Shown here: positions 6,968 through 15,513 of the stretch, one piece after another
How the letters are laid out: each line of letters begins with the position of its first letter
How positions within the stretch are numbered: the stretch's first letter is position 1
Source: Fusobacteriaceae bacterium
GTDB taxonomy: Bacteria > Fusobacteriota > Fusobacteriia > Fusobacteriales > Fusobacteriaceae
DNA length: 42,652 nt
Reading direction: 5' to 3'
Assembly (NCBI GenBank): GCA_031289425.1
Contig: JAITPM010000037.1
Span: 1-42,652, forward strand
Translations under genes and position numbers: made by a program
Notes under the pieces: generated by a model
Databases searched by the model: none
Seen by the model: the letters and a program-made list of their open reading frames with translations, nothing else
Told to the model about the DNA's origin: nothing

Positions 6968-9712
6968 TTACTCTTCTTTTTCCGGCAATAAAGTCACGTC
7001 TATATAATTATTCATATTTATTGCTTTCTTAGAAAATTCTAATAGTCTATTTCCGGTTATGATTGCCTTATATTCTTTAGGTGTAGGAATTTTAAAAGAT
7101 TCTCCAACTGTAAATTTTTGATAATAATAATTTAGCCAATATGCATTTTGTAGTACATCATTTCTATATGATAAAGCATAACTATTGGAAAGACTGAGAA
7201 GCCTATCATTAGTTACTCTTCTGGTTACCATTTGCTTTAAAACATTCAGAGTTGCTTTTTTTATTTCATTTACACGTTTAGTATCACAACTAAATTGTAT
7301 AATTAATTTATTTTCTCCATAATTATTGGGAGAAAGAGAAGGATGAGAACTAATAGCATATACTCCCCCCATTTTTTCTCTTATTTCATCGACTAGTCTC
7401 GTCTCTAATACTTTTGAAAAAGCAGCATAAAGAACTCTTTCATTTTCACCATAAATATGATTATATGGAAAAATCAAAGTAACTGTAGCTTTTTTATCTA
7501 CTCCTTTCACAAGTGTTTTTTCCTCTATTCCTTTAGGAACCACTATTTTTAAATCATTCTCTTTTTCAATATTTTCATCTGTTGGAAGAGATGCAAAATA
7601 TTTTTTTAATATACCCTCTATTTGATTTTCATTGTATGAACCTAATATTATCAATTTAAATCCATTAAAATTATCAAATTTTTCTTTAAATGTAGATAGG
7701 ACTTCTCCTTCATTAATTTTTTTTACTTCTTCCATTGTCAAAGGAAGTCTTCTCTCGTTATTGCTGCTGTATATTTTTACAATTTCATCACGATACATTA
7801 CAGCAGGGGAATTACTTCTGTTTTTTATGCTTTCATTTATTTCTTCGATAGTATTTTTAAATATAACATCGTCTACCTTCGGTTCTCTCACCAAATAGCT
7901 CATATATTCTAGTGCTGGAATCAGACCATCTGCATCAGAAACTATATCTATTCCTTGTTCATAATCAGATATAAAAGGTGTCAAATAAAAATTTTTGCCT
8001 TTCATAAATGATTCTAAATCCTTTGGAAGCAAATTTGATACTCCTGAATTAATAATTATATTTGATGCAAATATACTATTTAGAAATTTATTATAAGAAA
8101 GATTGGATGATCCCTCTTTTTTGAATAATCTTATAAATATTTTATCTTTATCAAAATCAGTTTTTTTAATAGCTACATCTATTCCATTTGAAAGTTTGTA
8201 TTGCCCATTTTCAGAGCTTATTATTTCTCCGTCATTTATAATAATAGGGGGTAAAATGACTTCTGTTGTGTCAAAATCCAGAGCTTTATCATCTTTAGAA
8301 GCCCCTTCTATAATACTTTGTAGTGTTTTTTCATCCGGAATATTATCATTTTTAGTTGAGCCTGTTATGAAATATAGAGACTCTTCTTTATACAATTCGT
8401 TAAAATAATTATTTAAATCTTCCACTGTTATGCTTTCCATATTTTCAGAGAAAACTTTAAATTCCTCTTCGATGCCGATATAGCTTTCTCCTGTCAGATA
8501 GTGCCTTGATATTTCTTCTGCAATCCTTCCGTGAGTGATACTATCTTTATTTACTAGTAAATTTTTAAACGAATTTATAGTATTTTTCTTTTCCAAATCT
8601 AATTCTAATTGAGAAATTCCCTTTTCAAAAGTACTTTTAAAAATATTATAAGTTAACTCTATCCCTTCCTTCGTTCTATCATCTTTTATTGCAGTTCCCA
8701 GAGAAATCATATCATGGGTAATATTAAAACTACTGGAATGTATATTGGCATCCAATAACGGAGTATCTTTCTCTATAGTCAAATTACTAATCCTTGTATT
8801 CATAATATTAAATAATAATAATTGAACATTGGATCTTTTGTAGGCCTCTTTTGTTTTTATAATTTCCCTATCGACAATTTTCGTAATATAAAATATTGTA
8901 GCCGTAATTTCAGGATCTGTAAAGGTTACATATTTATCTTTTGTTTTATGTATAGAATATTCACTGGGCTTTGTATACTCTGTTTTGGGTGTATAATTAA
9001 AATATTTTTTTATCAGATTTTCAGTTTGAGCTACATCAAAATCTCCTATCGCTACCACTGCCATATTTTTAGGGTGATACCATTTATCATAAAATTTTTT
9101 AATTCTTTCTGCTGTAGTCTTTTTTATACTTTCTACTGTTCCTATTGGAAATCTATCATAATATCTAGTATTATTAAGTAATGCCTTTTTTCTGATATCT
9201 CCCAGTCGTTGACTTAATCCCTGTCTCAATCTCCATTCTTCCTGTATGATTTTTTTCTCGCTTTCCAACTCTCTCTTAGATACCACTACTTCATTTGCCC
9301 ATTCTTTTAATATTTCTATACCTTTTTCATATTTTACCTTATCATCAGTGGGCAATATAAGCATATATAGAGTTTCGTCAAAAGAAGTATAGGCATTCAA
9401 GTCTCCTCCAAAAGTCAGACCAATAGATTGCAAATATTTTATCATATCGTTTTTTTTGTATTTTTTAGTTCCATTAAAAGCCATGTGTTCCAAAACATGC
9501 GCAATACCTTCGTCACCATCTTCTTCTTGGATTGAGCCGGTCTTAACTATAAGATTAAAAATAGCCTTTTTTTCAGGTTTCTTATTTTGCAAAATATAAT
9601 ATTGCAATCCATTTGGCAAAGTTCCGCTAATTAATCGTGGATCTGTTTTGAATTCTGTTGACAATACGCTAAAACTAAGTATTATCAATATCGCTACTAC
9701 AATTTTTTTCAT
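6968..9712 (-). CDS. Periplasmic M16-family zinc metallopeptidase
   Basis: A 914-residue protein with two M16 repeats. A Sec signal peptide (residues 1-18, VLSTEF cleavage region) is followed by LPNGLQYYILQNKKP, then the inverted zinc motif HVLEH (His72, Glu75, His76) in AHVLEHMAFNGTKKY, with a distal Glu likely in SEKKIIQEEWRLRQG near 150. The C-terminal half keeps the fold but not the zinc motif. Length and layout match PqqL-like bacterial peptidases, which cleave peptides in the periplasm. It lies 24 bases from the upstream membrane-protein gene and 45 from the downstream VWA gene, suggesting one transcription unit. The family is secure; its substrate is unknown. Confidence 0.93.
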   Translation of the reverse strand: MKKIVVAILIILSFSVLSTEFKTDPRLISGTLPNGLQYYILQNKKPEKKAIFNLIVKTGSIQEEDGDEGIAHVLEHMAFNGTKKYKKNDMIKYLQSIGLTFGGDLNAYTSFDETLYMLILPTDDKVKYEKGIEILKEWANEVVVSKRELESEKKIIQEEWRLRQGLSQRLGDIRKKALLNNTRYYDRFPIGTVESIKKTTAERIKKFYDKWYHPKNMAVVAIGDFDVAQTENLIKKYFNYTPKTEYTKPSEYSIHKTKDKYVTFTDPEITATIFYITKIVDREIIKTKEAYKRSNVQLLLFNIMNTRISNLTIEKDTPLLDANIHSSSFNITHDMISLGTAIKDDRTKEGIELTYNIFKSTFEKGISQLELDLEKKNTINSFKNLLVNKDSITHGRIAEEISRHYLTGESYIGIEEEFKVFSENMESITVEDLNNYFNELYKEESLYFITGSTKNDNIPDEKTLQSIIEGASKDDKALDFDTTEVILPPIIINDGEIISSENGQYKLSNGIDVAIKKTDFDKDKIFIRLFKKEGSSNLSYNKFLNSIFASNIIINSGVSNLLPKDLESFMKGKNFYLTPFISDYEQGIDIVSDADGLIPALEYMSYLVREPKVDDVIFKNTIEEINESIKNRSNSPAVMYRDEIVKIYSSNNERRLPLTMEEVKKINEGEVLSTFKEKFDNFNGFKLIILGSYNENQIEGILKKYFASLPTDENIEKENDLKIVVPKGIEEKTLVKGVDKKATVTLIFPYNHIYGENERVLYAAFSKVLETRLVDEIREKMGGVYAISSHPSLSPNNYGENKLIIQFSCDTKRVNEIKKATLNVLKQMVTRRVTNDRLLSLSNSYALSYRNDVLQNAYWLNYYYQKFTVGESFKIPTPKEYKAIITGNRLLEFSKKAINMNNYIDVTLLPEKEE

Positions 9713-9736
9713 TTCAAGCTCCTCATTTTACCCATT

Positions 9737-11191
9737 TTAAGTGATATCCTCTTCATCTGAATCAATCTCTGTATTTTCTTCATCTGTTTCTTCCCCATTG
9801 GTTTCTTTTGTATCTGTAGCATCTCCAGAATCAGTATCCCCATCATCATCTTTTGTGATACCTTTTACTAAGTCCTCATACTGATCCTTAGAAAGGACTT
9901 CCACCTTCTGAATATATTTTGTATTTGGGTAAAAATCAATGACTAAATATATAAATTTTCCGCTGTTACCATCCCTGATTATTTCTTCGATGTCCTCTGT
10001 ATTATTAAGTTCAGACTTTTTTACAGTATATAGAACTCCTTCATTTTTGTTTTTAGAATTAACAGGAGTCACATACAAGAGATATTCAGAACCTTTTGGA
10101 ATCCAAAAATTATCTCGATACTTAACATAACCAAGAGAAAAATATTTTTTATCAGTTGTTTCCGACAAATCCTTAATAAACTTGAACAAATCACTATCTT
10201 TTACTCCATACATAAGGACAATAATTATGATAAAATACAATACATTAGCAAAAAATTTCCTTTTTATTAATTTTACAAAAAAATTCACTGTAATTACTGT
10301 TATGAATAGAATAAAAATACCGCTAATAGTTATATTTACAATCAATACTTTTCTACCTGTAGTAGGGTTTTTTGATAAAAGCCATAGTGCAAAAGCAATA
10401 CAACTTAAAAAAAGACCGACTTGAAAACAAATTATAAAAACTAATTTTAGTCTAGTGCGCATTTCTCTAGATTTCTTCTTTTTATCTATAAGAGCAGCTA
10501 TTTCTGTTTGTTTTTTGCTCTCCTCAGCATCATAAGTACTCGGAAGTCGATTAAAATTCCCGGTAGCCTCTGCCATTTTTACAAAATCAAAAGCAAAAAG
10601 ATTCTGCAACTCTCTGTGCTTTAATGATCCTTCAGCACTTAAATAAATATTTGGATATATTTTTCTCATAAAATTAGTAACTTTATATCCGAGAAGTGTA
10701 TACATTTCTTGTTGATTTGTAACAATTGCCATTGCAGGAATTCTCTCATTCTTATGGAATTCACTGGTGTTATATTGGTATATCCAGATCAATTGCTCTT
10801 TGGGGATTGTAAAAAACATAAAAAATCCCTTTATAAGAGTTATCCCATCTTTTGTAATAATTCCCAAGTTTTTATGCCCATATATAGTAGCTATATTATA
10901 TAGTTTTTCGACAGTTTGTAACTCTTCCTCTTCCAATAGATTCAAAATTTCATAAAATTTCTTCTTTCTGGTGAAATAAAAAGCTAATGTTAGCGATGCA
11001 AATATAGATAAAAAAATAGCCATAATGATTACAAAAAATTTTATATTTTTTTGTAAATCTTCAGAATTGAAATAATAAAATATTCCAACACTCACCAAGA
11101 AAAATAGACAAATAATCCACCATATCTCTACTATTCGCTTTTTTAAGCTTTCCTTAAAACTTTCTATAATTTTTAATTTTTTTTCATCCAT
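9737..11191 (-). CDS. Multi-pass membrane protein of unknown function
   Basis: A 484-residue protein with about five membrane segments: IWWIICLFFLVSVGIFYYF (about 22-40), a second near 52-73, then, after a cytosolic-looking domain of about 170 residues, three more near 248-272, 282-307 and 313-331. The domain between segments two and three (ITKDGITLIKGFFMFFTIPKEQLIWIYQY) resembles bacterial PH-like membrane-protein folds, but this is only an impression. A soluble region follows from about 345 (YLLYVTPVNSKNKNEG), ending in a very acidic tail of Asp, Glu and Thr. It is the first gene of a run with the M16 peptidase and VWA protein. Family not recognised. A weak TATAAT lies upstream at 11262-11257. 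Confidence 0.8.
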   Translation of the reverse strand: MDEKKLKIIESFKESLKKRIVEIWWIICLFFLVSVGIFYYFNSEDLQKNIKFFVIIMAIFLSIFASLTLAFYFTRKKKFYEILNLLEEEELQTVEKLYNIATIYGHKNLGIITKDGITLIKGFFMFFTIPKEQLIWIYQYNTSEFHKNERIPAMAIVTNQQEMYTLLGYKVTNFMRKIYPNIYLSAEGSLKHRELQNLFAFDFVKMAEATGNFNRLPSTYDAEESKKQTEIAALIDKKKKSREMRTRLKLVFIICFQVGLFLSCIAFALWLLSKNPTTGRKVLIVNITISGIFILFITVITVNFFVKLIKRKFFANVLYFIIIIVLMYGVKDSDLFKFIKDLSETTDKKYFSLGYVKYRDNFWIPKGSEYLLYVTPVNSKNKNEGVLYTVKKSELNNTEDIEEIIRDGNSGKFIYLVIDFYPNTKYIQKVEVLSKDQYEDLVKGITKDDDGDTDSGDATDTKETNGEETDEENTEIDSDEEDIT

Positions 11192-11454
11192 TATTTTTCT
11201 CCACTAATTGTAATAAAAACAACAAAAAATCTATTGAGAATCTGTTATTATTACCTATTATACACACATTTACGATTTTTTACTAGTTTTTTTTATTCAT
11301 ACTGAATAAATGCGCCTGGGGAGACAAAATAAAATCGGCTATATTCTTATAAAAATAAATTAAAAATTTGCTTTTGTCTTTGTTTTTTGTATTATTTTTG
11401 CTTTTTTTAATTCTTTAAAATTTTTATTTTTTTATATTATTTTTGCCTTTTATA
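11192..11454. other. Intergenic low-complexity T-rich stretch
   Basis: No gene is seen. On the plus strand, 11380-11460 contains several near copies of TATTATTTTTG/C, which on the minus strand directly follow the argG stop. A weak -10 (TATAAT, minus strand, 11262-11257) may serve the membrane-protein gene. No clear rho-independent terminator for argG was found. Confidence 0.5.
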
Positions 11455-12690
11455 TTATTTTTGTTTTTTTAAAGAGCTTTTTTTCTCAGATCTAGCTTTT
11501 TCTTTCAAAGCTCTCACCTTTGTAGAAAGTCCATATAAAGTAATGAATCCTTGTGCATCAAAGTGGTCATACAAATCTCCTGTGGTAAAGCTTGCTATAT
11601 CCTCATCATATAAAGAATAAGGAGAAGTTGTGCCTTCTTTTATGATATTTCCCTTATATAATCTAAATTTTGTTACACCGGATACTACTTTTTGAGTATC
11701 AGTAACAAAGGCTGTCAATGCTTCTCTAAGTGGCGAAAACCATTTAGCTGCATATACAAGTTCAGCAAATTCTACCGATACGATTCTTTTATATTTTAAA
11801 GTTTCTCTGTCCAATACCATTTCTTCCAATTGACGATGGGCTTCGAACAAAATAGTTCCACCGGGAGTCTCGTATACTCCTCTAGATTTCATTCCAACTA
11901 CTCTATTTTCTACTATGTCAATAATTCCTACTCCATGTTTACCGCCAATTTCGTTCAATTTTTCGATTATTTGGCGTGAACTCAATTTTTCACCATTTAA
12001 TTTTGTAGGAATTCCTTTTTCCCATTCTATTTCTATATGTTCAGGTTCATCCGGCGCTTTTTCGGGTGTATTAGATAATTCTAATAAATGGTCATAGTTA
12101 GGTGTTTGTTCCGGATGTTCCAACTCCAAACCTTCATGAGAAACATGCCATATATTTCTATCTCTAGAATAAGATTTATCAGCCTTAAATGGTAAATCTA
12201 TACCATGGTTCTTACAATATGCTATAGATTCTTCTCTAGATTTGATATCCCATATTCTCCATGGAGCTATGATTTCCAATTCAGGTGCCAAAGCTTTTAT
12301 TCCCAGCTCAAAACGTATTTGATCGTTTCCTTTACCTGTGGATCCATGACAAATTGCTTTAGCTTTTTCCTTTTTAGCTATGTCCACCAATACTTTCGCT
12401 ATAAGCGGTCTAGCTGTAGCCGTTCCGAGCAAATATTTGTACTCAAAAACTGCATCTGCTTGTAAAGTAGGTATAATATACTCATCTACATATTCATCCT
12501 GTACATCGATTATATAAAGCTTTTTAGCCCCACTCCCTTTAGCTCTTTTTTCCAAATCATCAATTTCTTCTCCTTGCCCAACATTGATACAACAACAAAT
12601 TATCTCATAGTCATAATTTTCAAGTAACCATGGAATTATAGTAGTAGTATCCAACCCGCCAGAATATGCCAATATAACTTTTTCTTTCAT
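11455..12690 (-). CDS. argG: Argininosuccinate synthase
   Basis: Joins citrulline and aspartate, with ATP cleavage to AMP, to give argininosuccinate, the penultimate step of arginine synthesis. The 411-residue protein has the ATP pyrophosphatase loop AYSGGLDTT near residue 8, CHGSTGKGNDQIRFE near 115 (citrulline and aspartate contacts) and SYSRDRNIWHVSHEG near 173. Length is normal (about 400) with a short Lys/Ser-rich end. The ATG at 12690 follows a GGAGG site. No argH is in the window. The gene follows two amino-acid-binding proteins on the same strand and may be co-transcribed with them; the 79-base gap holds a GC-rich palindrome without a T run. Confidence 0.97.
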   Translation of the reverse strand: MKEKVILAYSGGLDTTTIIPWLLENYDYEIICCCINVGQGEEIDDLEKRAKGSGAKKLYIIDVQDEYVDEYIIPTLQADAVFEYKYLLGTATARPLIAKVLVDIAKKEKAKAICHGSTGKGNDQIRFELGIKALAPELEIIAPWRIWDIKSREESIAYCKNHGIDLPFKADKSYSRDRNIWHVSHEGLELEHPEQTPNYDHLLELSNTPEKAPDEPEHIEIEWEKGIPTKLNGEKLSSRQIIEKLNEIGGKHGVGIIDIVENRVVGMKSRGVYETPGGTILFEAHRQLEEMVLDRETLKYKRIVSVEFAELVYAAKWFSPLREALTAFVTDTQKVVSGVTKFRLYKGNIIKEGTTSPYSLYDEDIASFTTGDLYDHFDAQGFITLYGLSTKVRALKEKARSEKKSSLKKQK

Positions 12691-12717
12691 TTAAATTACC
12701 TCCAATTTTATTTTTTA

Positions 12718-12740
12718 TGTAGGGGCGTATGATTACGCCC
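12718..12740. repeat. GC-rich palindromic element between argG and its upstream gene
   Basis: The plus strand reads TGTAGGGGCGTA, TGAT, TACGCCC. The perfect stem is GGGCGTA/TACGCCC (12723-12729 with 12734-12740). It stands out in AT-rich surroundings and resembles the GTAGGGGCG...CGCCC short palindromes scattered through many bacterial genomes. It lacks a T run, so it is not a standard terminator. Confidence 0.55.
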
Positions 12741-12769
12741 ACGAAAATTTATCAATTGACGTATCTTTT

Positions 12770-13504
12770 TTATTCCTTTATCAAATTATATTTTTTAAGT
12801 AATTCTTGGTACTTCCCATTTTCTTTTAGTATTTTTAATGCTTTGTTGACTTCTTCCAAAAGTTGTGTATCTTCTTTTCTAAATGCTATCGCATACTCCT
12901 CTTTGGCCGCATCCGTTTCGATTACAACCAATTCCTTGTTTTGAGAAGCATATTGAGTGGCAGGCTCTGAATCAAGAACCACTGCATCGACTTTTTGAGA
13001 TTTTAATGCCATTATAGCAGCTCCCGTCCCATTAAATCTAGTTACATTTACTCCTTTTATTTCACTGACAGCCACATCTCCTGTATACCCCAAGATAACT
13101 CCCACACTCTTACCAGGCAAATCATCGAAAGTCTTTATATTTGTCTTTGCATCACTATTTAAAACAATCATTTGTTGTGCCAAATAATAAGTATCAGAAA
13201 AATTTACGAATTTTTTTCTTTCATCAGTTGCTGTCATTCCGGCAATTATAATATCTAATTTTTTTGATTGAAGAGCTGGAAGCAATCCATCGAATGCTAT
13301 ATTCTTTATTTCGCATTCCTTTCCTATTATTTTACTTATTTCGTTTATTAGATCCATATCAAACCCAACTATTGCTCCATCTTTCAAGTATTCGAATGGT
13401 TCAAATTCTGCGTTTGTTCCTACAAAAAGTTTTTCTGCTCCAAAAGATAGAGCACTAAACATAAAAGTAAAAATCAATAATAATTTTAATAATATTTTTT
13501 TCAT
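12770..13504 (-). CDS. Amino-acid ABC transporter substrate-binding protein (copy 1)
   Basis: A family 3 periplasmic solute-binding protein of 244 residues. The signal peptide covers residues 1-22 (FSALSFGAEK), with no lipobox cysteine. The family signature GFDMDLINEI lies near residue 48, followed by PALQSKKLDIIIAG, TDERKKFVNFSDTYY and GKSVGVILGYTGD. The set is typical of polar or basic amino-acid binders. Proximity to argG hints at arginine, citrulline or ornithine, which is inference only. It is a tandem paralogue of the next gene upstream, most aligned residues being the same by eye. No permease or ATPase gene is adjacent, so it must share a transporter encoded elsewhere. ATG 13504 has a GGAGG site. 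Confidence 0.92.
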   Translation of the reverse strand: MKKILLKLLLIFTFMFSALSFGAEKLFVGTNAEFEPFEYLKDGAIVGFDMDLINEISKIIGKECEIKNIAFDGLLPALQSKKLDIIIAGMTATDERKKFVNFSDTYYLAQQMIVLNSDAKTNIKTFDDLPGKSVGVILGYTGDVAVSEIKGVNVTRFNGTGAAIMALKSQKVDAVVLDSEPATQYASQNKELVVIETDAAKEEYAIAFRKEDTQLLEEVNKALKILKENGKYQELLKKYNLIKE

Positions 13505-13562
13505 AATAAATCCTCCTGTAAAATTTGTAATTTATAAATTTTTAAAAGTTATTTAAAATATT

Positions 13563-14315
13563 TTATTTAAAATATTTTTTTATTAATTCGTCATATTTTC
13601 CATTTTCTTTCAAAGTTTTCAGAGCATCATTAATCTTTTTTAGGATTTCATCTTGCCCTTTCCTCAATACTATCGCATATTCTTCTTTAGCAGAATCGCT
13701 TTCTATTACTGTTAAATCATCATTTTGTGCAGAATAATTTTTGGCAGGTTCCGAATCTATAACTATAGCATCAAGTTTTTTAGCTTTTAACGCCATTATC
13801 GCCTCGCCTGTTCCATTATACCTTTTGATATTTACTCCTTCTATTTCGCTTACTACCAGATCAGCAGTATATCCCAATACCACTCCAACATCCTTTCCGG
13901 GAAAATCTTTAAAAGATTTGATACCCGTATCGACTGTTTTATTGACGACTATCATTTGTTCAGATACGTAATATGTATCCGAAAAATCAACAAATTTTTT
14001 CCTTTCGTCTGTGACTGTAACCCCCGCAATAACAATATCCAATTTTTTGGCCTGAAGAGCTGGAAGTAATCCATCAAACTTCATTGTTTCAACCTTTATA
14101 TCATAACCTATTATCTTTGCAATTTCATCTATAAGATCCATGTCAAAACCAACTACTTTCCCATTTTCTAAGTATTCAAAAGGAGCGAACTCAGCTTCTG
14201 TACCGACATATAAAAGTGGAGTTTTGTTTTTAGCAAAGATATTTAAAGAAAATAAGAATATTGTTACCAATAATAAAATTTTTGATAATAAAATTTTTGA
14301 AAACCTTTTTTTCAT
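13563..14315 (-). CDS. Amino-acid ABC transporter substrate-binding protein (copy 2)
   Basis: A 250-residue paralogue of the downstream gene, with the same motifs: VGTEAEFAPFEYLENGKVVGFDMD near residue 37 onward, LPALQAKKLDIVIAG and TDERKKFVDFSDTYYVSEQM. The signal peptide is longer (MKKRFSKILLSKILLLVTIF to FAKN) and also lacks a lipobox. It is the first gene of the apparent run copy 2, copy 1, argG (58- and 79-base gaps). It lies behind a leader of about 220 bases with a small ORF and a terminator-like hairpin directly before its ribosome-binding site, so expression may be controlled by attenuation. The ligand is unknown; a basic amino acid is plausible. Confidence 0.92.
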   Translation of the reverse strand: MKKRFSKILLSKILLLVTIFLFSLNIFAKNKTPLLYVGTEAEFAPFEYLENGKVVGFDMDLIDEIAKIIGYDIKVETMKFDGLLPALQAKKLDIVIAGVTVTDERKKFVDFSDTYYVSEQMIVVNKTVDTGIKSFKDFPGKDVGVVLGYTADLVVSEIEGVNIKRYNGTGEAIMALKAKKLDAIVIDSEPAKNYSAQNDDLTVIESDSAKEEYAIVLRKGQDEILKKINDALKTLKENGKYDELIKKYFK

Positions 14316-14334
14316 TTATTCCTCCTAATATTTA

Positions 14335-14369
14335 TAAAAAAATAAGCTAACATTATTTTAATGTTAGCT
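14335..14369 (-). promoter_or_regulatory. Terminator-like hairpin in the binding-protein leader (putative attenuator)
   Basis: On the minus strand an 11-bp stem (arms at 14369-14359 and 14355-14345, AGCTAACATTA core) is followed by TTATTTTTTT and, 10 bases later, the GGAGG of copy 2. It therefore sits inside the transcript, upstream of the gene. A segment at about 14399-14386 (TTAACAGTATTATT) could pair with the second arm and block the terminator. Confidence 0.65.
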
Positions 14370-14450
14370 AAAAAAAACAAATATAAATAATACTGTTAAT
14401 AAGAAAATATTTATATCAAATGAAAACATTAAAAAACATAATATAAAGAA

Positions 14451-14504
14451 CTATATTATAATTGTAAAATATTTCCTTTGCCTCAAAACAAGCACTTTTG
14501 ACAT
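14451..14504 (-). CDS. Putative 17-residue leader peptide
   Basis: A short ORF in the leader of the binding-protein/argG run. It encodes MSKVLVLRQRKYFTIII and then TAG. An AAGGAG site lies 10 bases before the ATG, slightly far. It holds two Arg codons (AGG, AGG) and a Lys codon close together, followed downstream by a candidate antiterminator and a terminator. This is the layout of ribosome-mediated attenuation by arginine or charged tRNA. It could also be a chance ORF in a leader whose control is of another kind; evidence is positional only. Confidence 0.35.
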   Translation of the reverse strand: MSKVLVLRQRKYFTIII

Positions 14505-14540
14505 ATTCTAAATTCTCCTTCAAACCTTCTACTTGGATGA

Positions 14541-14569
14541 ATAATATCATAATAATTTTCTCATGTCAA
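14541..14569 (-). promoter_or_regulatory. Promoter of the binding-protein/argG run
   Basis: TTGACA (14569-14564) and TATTAT (14546-14541) on the minus strand are exactly 17 bases apart, a near-consensus promoter. It implies a leader of about 220 bases before the copy 2 start. The rest of 14316-14670 is leader or AT-rich spacer. Confidence 0.8.
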
Positions 14570-14670
14570 TAAATTTATAAAATATTTTATTTACAATCAT
14601 ATAAAAAATATATTATTATAAATTTATTTATAAATGTATTATATGGATATTAAAGAATATTAATTTTCAC

Positions 14671-14699
14671 TTGCACATTTTATTTATAATCATTATAAT
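14671..14699 (+). promoter_or_regulatory. Promoter of khpA-rimM-trmD
   Basis: TTGCAC (14671-14676), 17 bases, TATAAT (14694-14699). The khpA ATG is 32 bases downstream, preceded by AAGGAGG. Confidence 0.75.
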
Positions 14700-14730
14700 A
14701 TAAATGTATAAATGAACTTAAGGAGGATTT

Positions 14731-14970
14731 ATGGAAAGGCTAGAAAATTTATTAGATTATATAATAAAAGAACTGATAGAAAAAAAAGAACAAGTAAAGA
14801 TTGAATATGACGCAATTGATGATAATATTACTTTTAAAGTAAATGTCGCTAAAGGTGAAATGGGCAAAATAATCGGAAAAAACGGTCTCACTGCTAATAC
14901 AATAAGGGGCTTAATGCAAGCTGCCGGTGTTAAAGATAAATTAAACGTCAACGTAGAATTCATAGATTAG
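14731..14970 (+). CDS. khpA: KH-domain RNA-binding protein
   Basis: A 79-residue single KH-domain protein. The GxxG loop is IIGKNG (within GEMGKIIGKNGLTANTIRGL, residues about 46-66), and the last strand is KLNVNVEFID. KhpA binds small RNAs and, in Firmicutes, pairs with KhpB and affects cell division and envelope growth. As in many bacteria, it stands directly before rimM and trmD, linking it with translation. Seven bases separate it from rimM. The start is fixed by AAGGAGG seven bases upstream. Confidence 0.93.
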   Translation: MERLENLLDYIIKELIEKKEQVKIEYDAIDDNITFKVNVAKGEMGKIIGKNGLTANTIRGLMQAAGVKDKLNVNVEFID

Positions 14971-14977
14971 GTGCGAT

Positions 14978-15511
14978 ATGGAATTGATTGATATCGGAAA
15001 AATTTGGGCTAGTCATAATTTAAGAGGAACCGTTAAGATAATGACTACTTTAGAAGACATTTATTTTCTCATTGGAGAAAAAGTAATAGTAAAAAAATAT
15101 AAAGGTAATGAGATTGTTTTGACCGTAAAATTTATAAAGCAAACAGCACCAAACAAATGGATAGTGGATTTTGAGCACATTACTGATAGAGATGCTGCCG
15201 ATTCATTGCGAAATGGTATAATTAGAATCACAAAAGATTTAATCCCCGAGAAAAAAAGCGAAAAGATTACAAATTATTTGGGTATGAAAGCGATAAATAT
15301 TGAAACTGATGCTGCTTTGGGAACTGTAACAGACTTTTTTACTACACCAACATATAATATTTTGGTGGTTGAAGACAATATACATGAAATATTGATCCCA
15401 AATATAAGTAAATTTTTAAAGAAAATTGATGTAGAAAAGAATAGTATTTATGTTGAGTTATTAGATGGTATGATAGAGCTAAAAAAGAAAAAACGTGGAA
15501 ATGTGAAATAA
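14978..15511 (+). CDS. rimM: 16S rRNA processing / 30S maturation factor RimM
   Basis: RimM binds protein S19 and helps mature the head of the 30S subunit. The 177-residue protein has an N-terminal RimM barrel (IGKIWASHNLRGTVKI near residue 4, then IVDFEHITDRDAADSLRNG near 66) and a C-terminal PRC-like barrel (YLGMKAINIETDAALGTVTDFF and NILVVEDNIHEILIPN). Length is normal. It ends in a Lys-rich tail. It lies between khpA and trmD with gaps of 7 and 2 bases, the standard order. The spaced GGTGCGAT element before the ATG is a weak ribosome-binding site, so coupling to khpA is likely. Confidence 0.95.
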   Translation: MELIDIGKIWASHNLRGTVKIMTTLEDIYFLIGEKVIVKKYKGNEIVLTVKFIKQTAPNKWIVDFEHITDRDAADSLRNGIIRITKDLIPEKKSEKITNYLGMKAINIETDAALGTVTDFFTTPTYNILVVEDNIHEILIPNISKFLKKIDVEKNSIYVELLDGMIELKKKKRGNVK

Positions 15512-15513
15512 AA

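Noticed and set aside
11340-11460. Repeats of TATTATTTTTG near the argG stop considered as a CRISPR or tandem-repeat array
   Set aside because: The units are very short and irregular, without spacers; they are T-rich low-complexity DNA.
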